A stretch of DNA of 64,000 bases from Limnephilus marmoratus. Taxonomy: Eukaryota > Arthropoda > Insecta > Trichoptera > Limnephilidae. Below are positions 53,830 through 62,676 of the stretch, in pieces (the first letter of the stretch is position 1; each line of letters opens with the position of its first letter). The translations under genes were made by a program, and so were the position numbers. The notes under the pieces are model-generated. The model was not told the origin of the DNA. It saw only the letters and a program-made list of their open reading frames with translations, and ran no database searches. The stretch spans positions 26,117,770 through 26,181,769 of the forward strand of contig OU862923.1 of NCBI GenBank assembly GCA_917880885.1, in the 5' to 3' direction.

Positions 53830-54460
53830 GGTATGGGTATGGGTAACACGCCACCCGGGCGTCACGTATTCGATTCCTCAGCTGGTCCTCCATCACAATA
53901 CCAGCAACATTTTCAGCTTTCTGTGGTGGTAGTAGGAGATTTTCAAACATTGTTGGGTTATTCGTAACCCGGGAATGTTTGCATTTCTTAAAAAAAAAAA
54001 CAAAAATTAATAGCCTAAAATTTGTAATATATTCCTAGGCAAATTATTATTATATCATTTTAACAAGGAAACTTGGAGTATTTTCAAGAAAGCAATTTTA
54101 TTTTATATCTGATATTGATATAAACATACCTGCATGACCTTGTTTTCGTCGTTGTACGAAAATTATTTATTAAACAAATGTCAATAATCAAGATATATTT
54201 AATTATGTTATGACTAATTATGTGTTCAAGAGTTGTTTGCGGTGGAAAACTTATAGGTCATTGGATTATCTGCAGCTTATTAAATTTATACATACAAATT
54301 AATAATATGCATGCTTTGCATTTATATATTGTTTTCAAAGAAAGACAAAAATTCCCGGGCTATAAATAACCTGAGAATATTTTTATTTTTTTATTCATTA
54401 ACTTCAGTTAGTCGATGTTTGAGATAATAATTTGAGATATATATGTAAATAAAATTTACA
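53830..54460. other. AT-rich DNA without a recognised gene
   Basis: Nothing recognisable beyond a short A run at 53991-54005. Confidence 0.35.
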
Positions 54461-54465
54461 ATTTT

Positions 54466-54690
54466 TGCCAAACATAACATAACATAAAATTGTCAAACAT
54501 AACATAAAATTGTCAAACATAACATAACATAAAATTGTCAAACATAACATAACATAAAATTGTCAAACATAACATAACATAAAATTGTCAAACATAACAT
54601 TACATAAAATTGTCAAACATAACATAACATAAAATTGTCAAACATAACATAACATAAAATTGTCAAACATAACATAACATAAAATTGAAT
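54466..54690 (+). repeat. 25-bp minisatellite, about nine units
   Basis: The unit is built from aacataacataaaattgtca with one extra acat step; one unit is shortened and another carries a single change (54599). It is AT-rich and highly homogeneous, so recently expanded. Confidence 0.9.
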
Positions 54691-54909
54691 TGCATTTAAT
54701 CACTAACAAAGCATCAATATTTGTGGTGGACATACTTTCTTAATTTTTTTATAAATTTAATCGTATTTTCAATCGGGATTTTGTTATAAAGTTGGACGGC
54801 CTGGTACATAAGTGATTTCTGTGTGCTTGCTTGCTTCCTTGTTTCAATCAAAATTGCTTTGCATGGTGATTGTAATTTATTTTTCTTTCCAATTCCTTAA
54901 ACCCTATTA

Positions 54910-55542
54910 GTCCAGTCAAGTTAAACATGAAAAGGGGGTTGTGCTTGCAAAAGGTCTAGTCATTCTGAATTTTTTATATGTTGTTTGAGCCTAAACCAAT
55001 ATTAAAAAAACAGAGTTGCAATTTCCAAAATGCTGTGCGAGCGCCGGTGGACCCAAAAAACCATGCAATTTTCGGACTTTTTTCAGTTTTTGCTCAATAT
55101 CTTAGTGAAGGAAGGGTCTGACTGGTATAGTCACTCATCATGCTTTTAAAGTAGACTAAATTTGCAACAATTTGAAATCAAGGCGAGCTCTGTGCAACTG
55201 TTGGTTCTCAAGATACAGTTCTTCGAAAATAGGCCAACTGTATCTTGGGAACCCATGGGTGTATAGAGCTTGCCCTAGTCTCAAATTGTAGCAAATTTAG
55301 TCTACTTTAAAAGTATGCAAGTTGACTATACCAGTCAGTCTATTCCTTCATTGAGATATTGAGCCAAAACTGAAAAAAGTCCGAAAATTTCATGGTTTTT
55401 TGGGTACACCGCCGCTCGCTCCCTTTGGAAATTGCAAATCTGTTTATTTAATATTGGCTTAGGTCCTAACAACATATAAAAATTCAGAACGACTGGACCT
55501 GTAGCAAGCACGACCCTCTTTTCATGTTTAACTTGACTGGAC
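54910..55542. mobile_element. Large foldback element, two inverted 310-bp arms
   Basis: The arms 54910 to about 55221 and about 55231-55542 are inverted repeats with perhaps 10% mismatch. Terminal GTCCAGTCAAGTTAAACATG is matched exactly at the other end, and TA occurs at both flanks. Landmarks in each arm: tgcttgcaaaaggtc/gacctgtagcaagca, gaattttttatatgttgtt, gtggacccaaaaaacc, ttttaaagtagactaaattt and caagatacagtt at the centre. A third arm-like copy, alone, is at 61939-62248. No coding. Confidence 0.85.
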
Positions 55543-55549
55543 TATATCC

Positions 55550-56550
55550 CTATATTAATTATATGTATGAAAATAAGTACGTACATTCAAATATATGATT
55601 TGCTTTACCGTCATAAAATCACGTCTCTTATCCGTGTGTATGTGGTGCGCTCGACTTTTATTCGTATTGTTTTATTTTGCAACATTTGCATTTTTTCATT
55701 TTATCTTAATTATTGTAGAGAAAAAGAATACTAACTTGTTGTATTGAATAACAGTGATTAAAGTGTGGTGAAATAATCGTACTGTAATATTATCTGACAT
55801 GTTCCTTTAAAAAATAATAATAATAATAATATTTATTTCGCATAAAATTATACAACGAAACATATGTGGAAACTTTGACTAGCCAACTAGGAATGGATCC
55901 TGTTTTAGGCCAGTCAAATTGACAAATTTAGTTCATATCATAATTTCATATTACATTGATTAATTATATAAACATATTATTTATTGAATGAAACAAATGT
56001 TACGATTGAATTCCTCGTAGAAGCTTTAGTTAATAACTACAATTTTGAACTCATAAAAAAAAGAATAAGCGAAGAGAAAAAAACAATGTCTTAAAGTACA
56101 GATTTAGTATCGAATGCTTGTTTAACAATAGATAAATGTTTGGACATGTGAATCGCTTGCAAAAATTGAGAATCGAGACAATCTTCAAGCGTGATGACAA
56201 AATTACTTTATTTACTTTGTTTCTGATTCAGCCAAGAAATTATTTTTTTTGCATTTTTTGAAGAGAAATTTCTTTAGAACCATTGTAATTTGAAACTGGA
56301 TGAAATAAAAAATTGCGCCACTAAAAAGAGACAAACATATAACATCTTTAGGATTTAGCCTGCGAGAGAATGAGATAGTATAATCATTTGTGCGATACTT
56401 CGTAGCCTCCCCACTCTTGTCATCTTTAGTTTTCTGAAAGTTTCACTTTTACCGCCTGCGAATTGCGTACTCCATTTTTTAATTGTTTGAGCTTTGAGTT
56501 ACACCAAGATAGTTAATTTCTTCCACATTTTTTTTATAATTTCAACATAA
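55550..56550. other. AT-rich DNA without a recognised gene
   Basis: A (TAA)n run lies at 55816-55835, followed by a stretch (tttatttcgcataaaatt, aactaggaatggatcctgtt) that may be a LINE 3' end. No protein motif was seen. Confidence 0.35.
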
Positions 56551-56556
56551 ACCTTA

Positions 56557-56715
56557 TTAATTTTCAACATAAACCTTTGGATCCTCGTTCGTATTTTTTC
56601 TGATTATATTCATATATTTTGTTTCATTTACATTTAGTTTTAATTTGTTTAGTGGCATCCATTTTGACATACTATTTATCTTTTCGATTGCTTTCTCGTA
56701 CAAATTCTGCAATTT
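56557..56715 (-). pseudogene. LINE reverse-transcriptase domain fragment
   Basis: On the minus strand: LQNLYEKAIEKINSMSKWMP then LNKLKLNVNETKYMNI. The pattern 'L...L..I..W...NKL.LN..KTKYM.F' lies just after the YxDD box in LINE reverse transcriptases. About 50 residues remain, in the opposite orientation to the next fragments. Confidence 0.6.
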
Positions 56716-56737
56716 GCTTGAAAAAATCTGCAAGTAA

Positions 56738-57235
56738 CAGGAAGACAACCGTGGTGAGACTCGTCCGGGTGTTGGTTTTTCCCATATTTCTCTATGGTTC
56801 AATGATGGTGTGGAAATATGGATAGTTAAAACTAGCTAAAGGAAGCGAATAGACGTCCTCGAAATGTGGTGCTGGAGAAAATGGTCAGGATTCCATGAAC
56901 AGCCATGTACAAAATATATTAATTCTAGATGAGTTAGGCATCCACAACAGGCTTAAGTGTCTTGGATGTTTTAGACCCGTTTTCTGCCAAACTGAGAACT
57001 CAAACCTGGAGAAATTCGTGGTTTCGACAAAGTGTTTGGCGGGATAAATAGAGAAAATTCACCAATGTCACCAGAGTGACTCATGTATGAATCACCTATG
57101 TACGAAAAGACGATTTCCTTGGCTCTCCACCCAACGCTGGACCGTGAGGAGCATTGTCCGCCATGAAAATTGGAGTGAATCACTATACTCAACAATGAGG
57201 AAACGACTCGTAGGTAGAAGATGTTGCTTGTTCAA
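56738..57235 (+). pseudogene. LINE polymerase C-terminal fragment
   Basis: Frame pieces read KTTVVRLVRVLVFPIFLYGS (from 56738), a CGAGENGQDSMNSH stretch equal to the CWRRMLRIPWT region, ILDELGI (about 56922), then NSNLEKFVVSTK and a degenerate QRWTVRSIV (about 57135). This order, VR.LVFPIFLYG...MWCWRR...SIL.ELGI...LEK.V..GK...RW.D, belongs to LINE endonuclease/reverse transcriptases. Several stops and frameshifts are present. Confidence 0.65.
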
Positions 57236-57324
57236 TGATAAATGACTTAGTCAGCAGAGGAAATGAACCCAAAAACGACTGGATGGAAATCCGAAGAATT
57301 TGTCAACTCAGCCACACACCCGCT

Positions 57325-57515
57325 TTTCATCAAACCTGGGTTGCGTGGTCCCAAAAACTAATACCTCATTCGCTCAAAGACAATTCTGGTTCATCGCTCC
57401 TAAAATATATAATGCTCTGGGTACTGACATAAAGTCAAGTAATTCTAAATCACTTTATATAACACGTGTACAATATTGGATATTTGAAAGGGGACGAGCG
57501 TACTTCAAAGTTTAA
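57325..57515 (+). pseudogene. LINE polymerase extreme C-terminus
   Basis: FAQRQFWFIAPKIYNALGTD, then SSNSKSLYITRVQYWIFE, ends near 57513. 'FG..SF....AP..WN.LP..IR....F...L..+L' is the usual end of another LINE type. A 3' region of T-rich DNA with AATAAA (57830) follows. It seems to be a separate insertion from the preceding fragment. Confidence 0.5.
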
Positions 57516-57529
57516 TTATTAATTTTTGC

Positions 57530-58215
57530 ATTTCACAATTTTTATTTCCATTTTTATTTCTATTTTTCTAGTATATTTTTTTTCTCATATATTGTATATT
57601 TGTATAGAATACATGAGTTCTTAACACTAAATCTTTATCATTAGTGTCTGTTTAGTGTAAATTTTAATTTTCATTTTTATTTCTATTTTTCTTTAAAATA
57701 TGATTTTTTTTTCTTTATTTTTCACCTACTTGTATGTATTTCTTAATTTTTATTTAGTATGTTTATTATCTGTTTCAATTGTAGTATTTTTAAATTCCTA
57801 TATAAAATATTAAATGTGTAAATCTGTAACAAATAAAATATTATAAAATAAAAAAAATTATTAAAAAAAATTTAAAAATTAAAAATATGTATATTATATG
57901 TTAAATGTGTGGAAAAATTATTTATATTTCCCATCTAATCATTCGTACCACAACATCGCATAATATGATAATAACAATATAATATGTATTGTATTGTAAT
58001 CATACTAATCATGTAGAATGGTGTTTATATACCTATAATAATTATCATATTTTATAATTCCAATCTAACCTTACCTACCTCAACATTGCTGATAACAAAC
58101 AATAACTGTTTCTATACATTATTTACAATAATATTTTAAGAATGGAACGTTAAGGTAAAGTTCAATTTTATTTATTTATTTTCATACCGGTTATAATCAA
58201 AATAACTCAACCTTT
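57530..58215. other. AT-rich DNA, probable LINE 3' untranslated remnants
   Basis: tttctatttttc-type blocks repeat at 57555 and 57683, and aacaaataaaatattataaa near 57828 resembles a polyadenylation region. Confidence 0.35.
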
Positions 58216-58249
58216 CCTATATATACTCGTATCACGTGAGAACATTTAC

Positions 58250-58800
58250 TAATGGAATTGCAGTACGGAGATCATATGAAGCACTTCTCGCAGCAACCTG
58301 ATTCTGAACAAAACCATATCCTAGAAATAGAAAAAGTACAAAAAAGGTTTATGCGTTATCTATACATATATGAGGGGATATACATACTATTAATTCCTGT
58401 ATCCATCCTTGTTCTTATCAGGAATGCTCGATTTCAACACCTTAGAAGCTCGCCAAAAAATATTTTTAGGTAAAAAAAATTTAAGTTAACCTCTGGAACG
58501 AAATTCAATCAGCCTATGTTGAAAGAGGTAATCTTATATGTCCCTAATTATGTATACTCGTGGGAGATCCCATGAACTTTTTTATGCTCCGAAAGCGAGG
58601 AATTCTGCCTATCAGAAAGCGCCAATAATAATAATCAGAGCGATTCGACTGCATTGACCATCGACATTTTCAATATCACTTACAGACAGTTCAACAACTA
58701 TTTTTTGACGCATGTCACAAAATAGTAAAACTGTCCCAATGCCTTTTTAATTTGCAATCTTCTCCATTATATATTGGTGTATAACCGTTGTATGGAGAAC
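58250..58800 (+). pseudogene. LINE polymerase C-terminal fragment
   Basis: Frame pieces read EIEKVQKRFMRYLYI (58327-58370), YPYLYPSLFL-like residues in another frame, GMLGFNTLEARQKIF-like residues (58420-58465), a 'NLWNEIQSA'-like piece (58490) and IRAIRLH near 58635. The order I..VQKRFLRYL...YPYLYP..F..GM.GF..LE.RR is typical of the thumb/C-terminal region of Jockey/CR1-type polymerases. Frameshifts are frequent. Confidence 0.55.
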
Positions 58801-58896
58801 ATGATAAAATAAATAAATATATGATAATAATATTAAGAAAAATAACAAATAGTCATCTCAATTCAGTGTTTTTTAAATTTGATAATAGCGAATTAC

Positions 58897-58945
58897 AAAT
58901 ACCAATTGAGTAGAGCAAGTGGGACTAGGGCTTCCCCATTTTTGA
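58897..58945 (-). mobile_element. SINE S1 scrap
   Basis: accaattgagtagagcaagt followed by gggactagggcttcccca recalls the S1 block at 35590-35620. Confidence 0.3.
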
Positions 58946-59275
58946 GATTTGTTTTTTTCATCATAGACTAATAATACTAATAATAATAATAGAAATTAAC
59001 AATTAAAACTTCTGCAAGTCTGGGATGAATATTTCTAAGATGAATAATAGACATTTTCATCTTAAACTTGCAGAAAAGTCAACAGATGTCGCATTTTAAA
59101 AATAAAATGGTTAAAATTTATCCAGACACTATCTAGCTAGCATTTAGTTCGGGTTTGAATCTTGCAATCATATATAAAGATATCAGCCAATAATATGTGC
59201 ATTAAGAAAATGAAAATAATGTTAATAGTTCTTAGTCGAAGTATGATTGATTAAAAAATTACCGAATTGGATATA

Positions 59276-59347
59276 GACACCTTGGCTCAGTTAGTAGAGC
59301 TGTTGCCATGAAAGCAGAAGGTCCTGGGTTCGAGTCCCAGAGGTGCC
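59276..59347 (+). tRNA. tRNA-like sequence, anticodon-position triplet TGA, probably tRNA-derived pseudogene
   Basis: 72 nt fold as a cloverleaf: acceptor GACACCT/AGGTGCC with one A-C mismatch, D arm GCTC...GAGC, anticodon stem GTTGC/GCAGA with one mismatch, loop CATGAAA, and a perfect T arm CTGGG-TTCGAGT-CCCAG. A run of six T at about 59354 could end RNA polymerase III transcription. The conserved U33 is A, so decoding is unlikely; the triplet in anticodon position is TGA (would be Ser). It is either a mutated tRNA gene or a SINE head whose body is not recognised. Confidence 0.5.
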
Positions 59348-59359
59348 AATATCTTTTTT

Positions 59360-60470
59360 CTGATTTTTCTTTCTCCAGATTTTCGACTGATTTTCGACTC
59401 CAGATTTTCGACTATTATTGTCTTCATTTAATTAAATATATATTTCTAAATCGTGTTTAAAAGCAGCAACTCTAAATAACAACATTAACTTTAGTTAATA
59501 ATTAGAATATTTTTATATGGAAATTGTATGTAAAACGTACGATGACGTACGAGAAGAAAGAGAACCTACATTTGAGCTCTCGCAGGGACTGGTATACACC
59601 ATTTTTCATGGGTGGAGGAATTAATATTTTTAATTCTGATATTTAATTTTTAAAAATAAGCCTGTTTCATTGTATCTGATCTGCCCTTTTCTAAGAGTGG
59701 CTAGTGAATATCTGATTGCGAATTCATTGCAATAAGTGTTTATTTTTAATACGATTTAAAACATAATATTCCATCCGTGCATCCAAGTGCAAATTTCGGT
59801 CCCGAAAAGAAAGTTTTTTTTTTAACTTTTCAGTTAGTGTGCGACAACCTTAAAGGTGGGGCGGGTGGAGGCTTCCACGGACACGTGCCCGGCACCGGCT
59901 GGCACCACCCAAACACACGTGGGTACACCACCTCCCCCCTTCATATTTCCTTCGCCCTATTCGTAGACATCGGGAAAACTGGAGAAACGACAGGTCATAT
60001 GCGTGCATTTCTGCCCTAAAAACGGTAAAGGGCTGGGATTGGGAAATTACTGACATTCCGACTAAATCATCATCCACTGTCTTATTTACTTTTATTGCCT
60101 GGATAATAATAAATTTTATATTATTATGAAGAATTTAATTTTATCGCTTTTTTCTGTCAGTAGATAGTTCCCTCTTCAATTTTCTTTGTCATGTGGAAAT
60201 GTCTGAAATGTTTTCATTCACTATTAGTTCCCCTAAGGTTTAACAGTGCGTTTAATATAATAAAGAAGAAATAAAATTAATTGTGTTTTATTTCAAAACT
60301 CATATTTGATTATTGTCGTGGAAAGCTATCAATGAAGAAATAAGCCTTGTACGAAGTACAGTCTCAGGTAAAGTATAATACATAAAACTTATTGTACAAA
60401 CATTTCGAAATTAATCGATTAAACCAAAGTTTCAAAACACGAACTTTGTCAACACAATTTACAATGCATA
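59360..60470. other. No gene recognised
   Basis: A locally GC-rich patch at 59855-59960 (ggcttccacggacacgtgcc) has no recognisable coding sense. It is followed by the mariner element. Confidence 0.35.
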
Positions 60471-60474
60471 ATAT

Positions 60475-61392
60475 TAGGTCCTTACATATGAAATTGGCGT
60501 TTTGCCGTACTGGCAACTTTGATCCCAAATATCTTCTCTTTGGTTAGGAATTCCAAATCCAAATTGATACAGCTATTTACTCATGTATTTGTTTTTCGAA
60601 AATTATAATTAATTTGTTTTTTCCTTAATTGTTTTTTTCTTTGCGTCACTTAGTTTACAAAATGGAAAACTTGAAATATCGCATTATTTACGAGTAAGAG
60701 TTCCACTGTGGCACGATTGATGATGTGTATGGCGACGGTGCCGCAAAAGAAAACACAGTGCGTTTTTGGTTTCGACGTTTTCGTTCTGGAAATTTCGACC
60801 TGCAGAACAAGCCCCGTGGACGGCCGGAGATCAAAGACGTTGATAATGAAGAATTGAAGGCTATTGTGGAAGCGGATCCATCGCAAACCACCTCCGAGTT
60901 AGCTGCAGGCTGCGGTGTTAGTGATAAAACTGTTTTAATCCACTTGAAGCAAATTGGGAAGGTGAAAAACTTGAAAGGTGGGTACCTCACGAATTGAGTG
61001 AAGCAAATCAACAAACGCGCGTTAGAACGCTAGACCACACACTGCACAACAGACGGCTACCAAATTATAGGAGCTTCAATTGGAATGTCTAAGACATTCA
61101 CCGTACTCTCCGGACCTTGCCCCAACAGATTTACCATTTTTTTCGAAATTTGGATAACTTCTTGCAAGGGAAAAAATTCAACTCTGATGGGGCAGTCCAA
61201 ACCGCCTTCAAAGATTTTATTGATTCCCGTCCGAACGGTTTTTTCAGTAAAGGGATCGATGAACTACCTATGAGATGGCAAAAGTGCATAGATAGCAATG
61301 GTACATACTTTGATTGAATAAATATATTATATTTAAAAAAAATCGACTTTATGTTCCTCCCATACAAAAAGCCAATTTCATGTAAGGACCTA
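60475..61392 (+). mobile_element. mariner element with internal deletion, 918 bp
   Basis: The left end ttaggtccttacatatgaaa and inverse of the right end, ttaggtccttacatgaaatt, are terminal inverted repeats of about 28 bp; the left one has an extra AT. TA lies at both boundaries, as in mariner target duplication. A full mariner is about 1.3 kb, so about 0.4 kb is missing. The coding remnant is described separately. Confidence 0.85.
60662..61317 (+). pseudogene. mariner transposase, internally deleted
   Basis: From ATG 60662 the N-terminal DNA-binding region is well kept after one stop: YGDGAAKENTVRFWFRRFRS, NKPRGRPEIKDVDNEELKAI, DPSQTTSELAAGCGVSDKTV and HLKQIGKVKNL. Near 61010-61025 the reading jumps from the linker (SEANQQTR) to NARPHTAQQTATKL, so the first catalytic Asp and the Asp expected before NARPHTA are lost. 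After one stop the C-terminal part continues: SPYSPDLAPTDLPFF with the third catalytic Asp, LDNFLQGKKF, and RWQKCIDSNGTYFD at the end. Such deletion derivatives keep both ends and can be moved by an intact copy elsewhere. Confidence 0.85.
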
Positions 61393-61514
61393 ATATTTAA
61401 AACACCTAATGCAAATCGACTTTCTAAGTCTTTTCACAATAAAAATCAATTATTATCTACATTTTAAGTGAATTGAAAAATCTGATGACTGTAAGAATTT
61501 TTTTTCACATTAAC

Positions 61515-61610
61515 TCCACATAGGAGACCCTTAGGAAAATAATTTTGAGGGCTGTGTCATCTTTGCGGATGCTGTGCGGAGAGACGTTTTAATGGAAAAA
61601 AGGAGAAGAA
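61515..61610 (-). mobile_element. LINE 3'-end fragment (family L2 tail)
   Basis: On the minus strand: ctctccgcacagcatccgca, aagatgacacagccctcaaa and attttcctaagggtctccta. This matches 24310-24375. Confidence 0.5.
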
Positions 61611-61938
61611 GTTCTGTTTTTTGTTTAGTTTTTGAATATTTATTTATATGTATACAAAAATTTTTCATACATCTAGCAAGAAAATATACTTAAACAAATA
61701 TAATTTAGATATACAGTTACATTTTTACAAATACATTTTAAGAGGAAAAAAAAAGATTACTACACAAAATTACATTTTAAGGAAAACAGATAACTATGAG
61801 ACTAAAATAATATTGGTAAGATTGTTACAAATCAAAAAACATTCTTTACTCATAATGCACATATCCTACGAAAAGTGCTAAGACTTGAGATTTCCTTTAC
61901 GGCATTCGGCAGGCTGGTATAAAGTTTTTGCCCTTTTA

Positions 61939-62248
61939 GCCCAGTCAAGATGTACATCCGTGCTTGCAAAAGGTCCGGTCATTCTGAATTTTTTATATGT
62001 TGTTAGGACTTAAACAAGTAATAAAAAAAAATTTTGCAACTTCGAAAGTGCTGTGCGAGCGGCGGTGGACCCAAAAAACCAAGAAATTTTCGGATTTTTT
62101 TCAGTTTTTGCTCAATATCTCAGTGAAGGAAGGGTCTGACCGGTATAGTTAGTATAAATACTTTTAAAGTAGACTAAATTTTCTACAATTTGAGACCAAA
62201 GCAAGCTATATACAGCTATTGGTTTTCAAGATACAGTTCTTCGAAAAT
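61939..62248 (+). repeat. 310-bp repeat equal to one arm of the 55-kb foldback; candidate left terminal inverted repeat
   Basis: From GCCCAGTCAAG (61939, preceded by TA) to gttcttcgaaaat the sequence follows the left arm of 54910-55221 with about 80% identity: cgtgcttgcaaaaggtccgg, gaattttttatatgttgtta, ctgtgcgagcggcggtggac, aaggaagggtctgaccggta, cttttaaagtagactaaatt, tcaagatacagttcttcgaa. After this point the foldback turns round, whereas here unique sequence leads to the pseudogene at 62677. Confidence 0.8.
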
Positions 62249-62249
62249 T

Positions 62250-62670
62250 GACCATTTTTTCCAAAAAGTTTAATTTTTTCGAAATGGTCACTTATTTTGT
62301 AAAATATTTTCTAAAACACGTATCCCACGTCAAATATTATATGAAATAAAATTGTAGTAAATTTAATTAGCTTTCATTTAAAACTAGATTGATATCTGTA
62401 GACCTAACGGTTCTCTCAAGAACGCCAGATAACCAAAAACAGTCATAGGTTGGTTTTGGGGGGAAATGCAAATAAACTGTCCTCACGTCTTTTTATAGTT
62501 TTATTGTGCTGTGAAGTAAATCCATTAGTCGTTGTGGGTTTATCCTAAGGTAATAATATAATTACGACCATTTCAAATTTTAAGTACCCATTAGTACCTA
62601 TACCCATGAGTCATCATATATCATTCATCAACATCACAGTTGTGGGTCCAATACTTTCGTATGACCACTT
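62250..62670. other. Interval between the 310-bp repeat and the PIN-like pseudogene
   Basis: A small inverted repeat (tgaccattt at 62248 and aaatggtca at 62281) borders the terminal repeat. No promoter motif is certain. Confidence 0.4.
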
Positions 62671-62676
62671 TGATAA

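Noticed and set aside
54466..54690. CRISPR array
   Set aside because: The units are contiguous with no unique spacers and the DNA is eukaryotic; it is a minisatellite.
61648..61881. 77-codon frame
   Set aside because: Lys/Tyr/Ile-rich, no motif, in AT-rich DNA between mobile elements.
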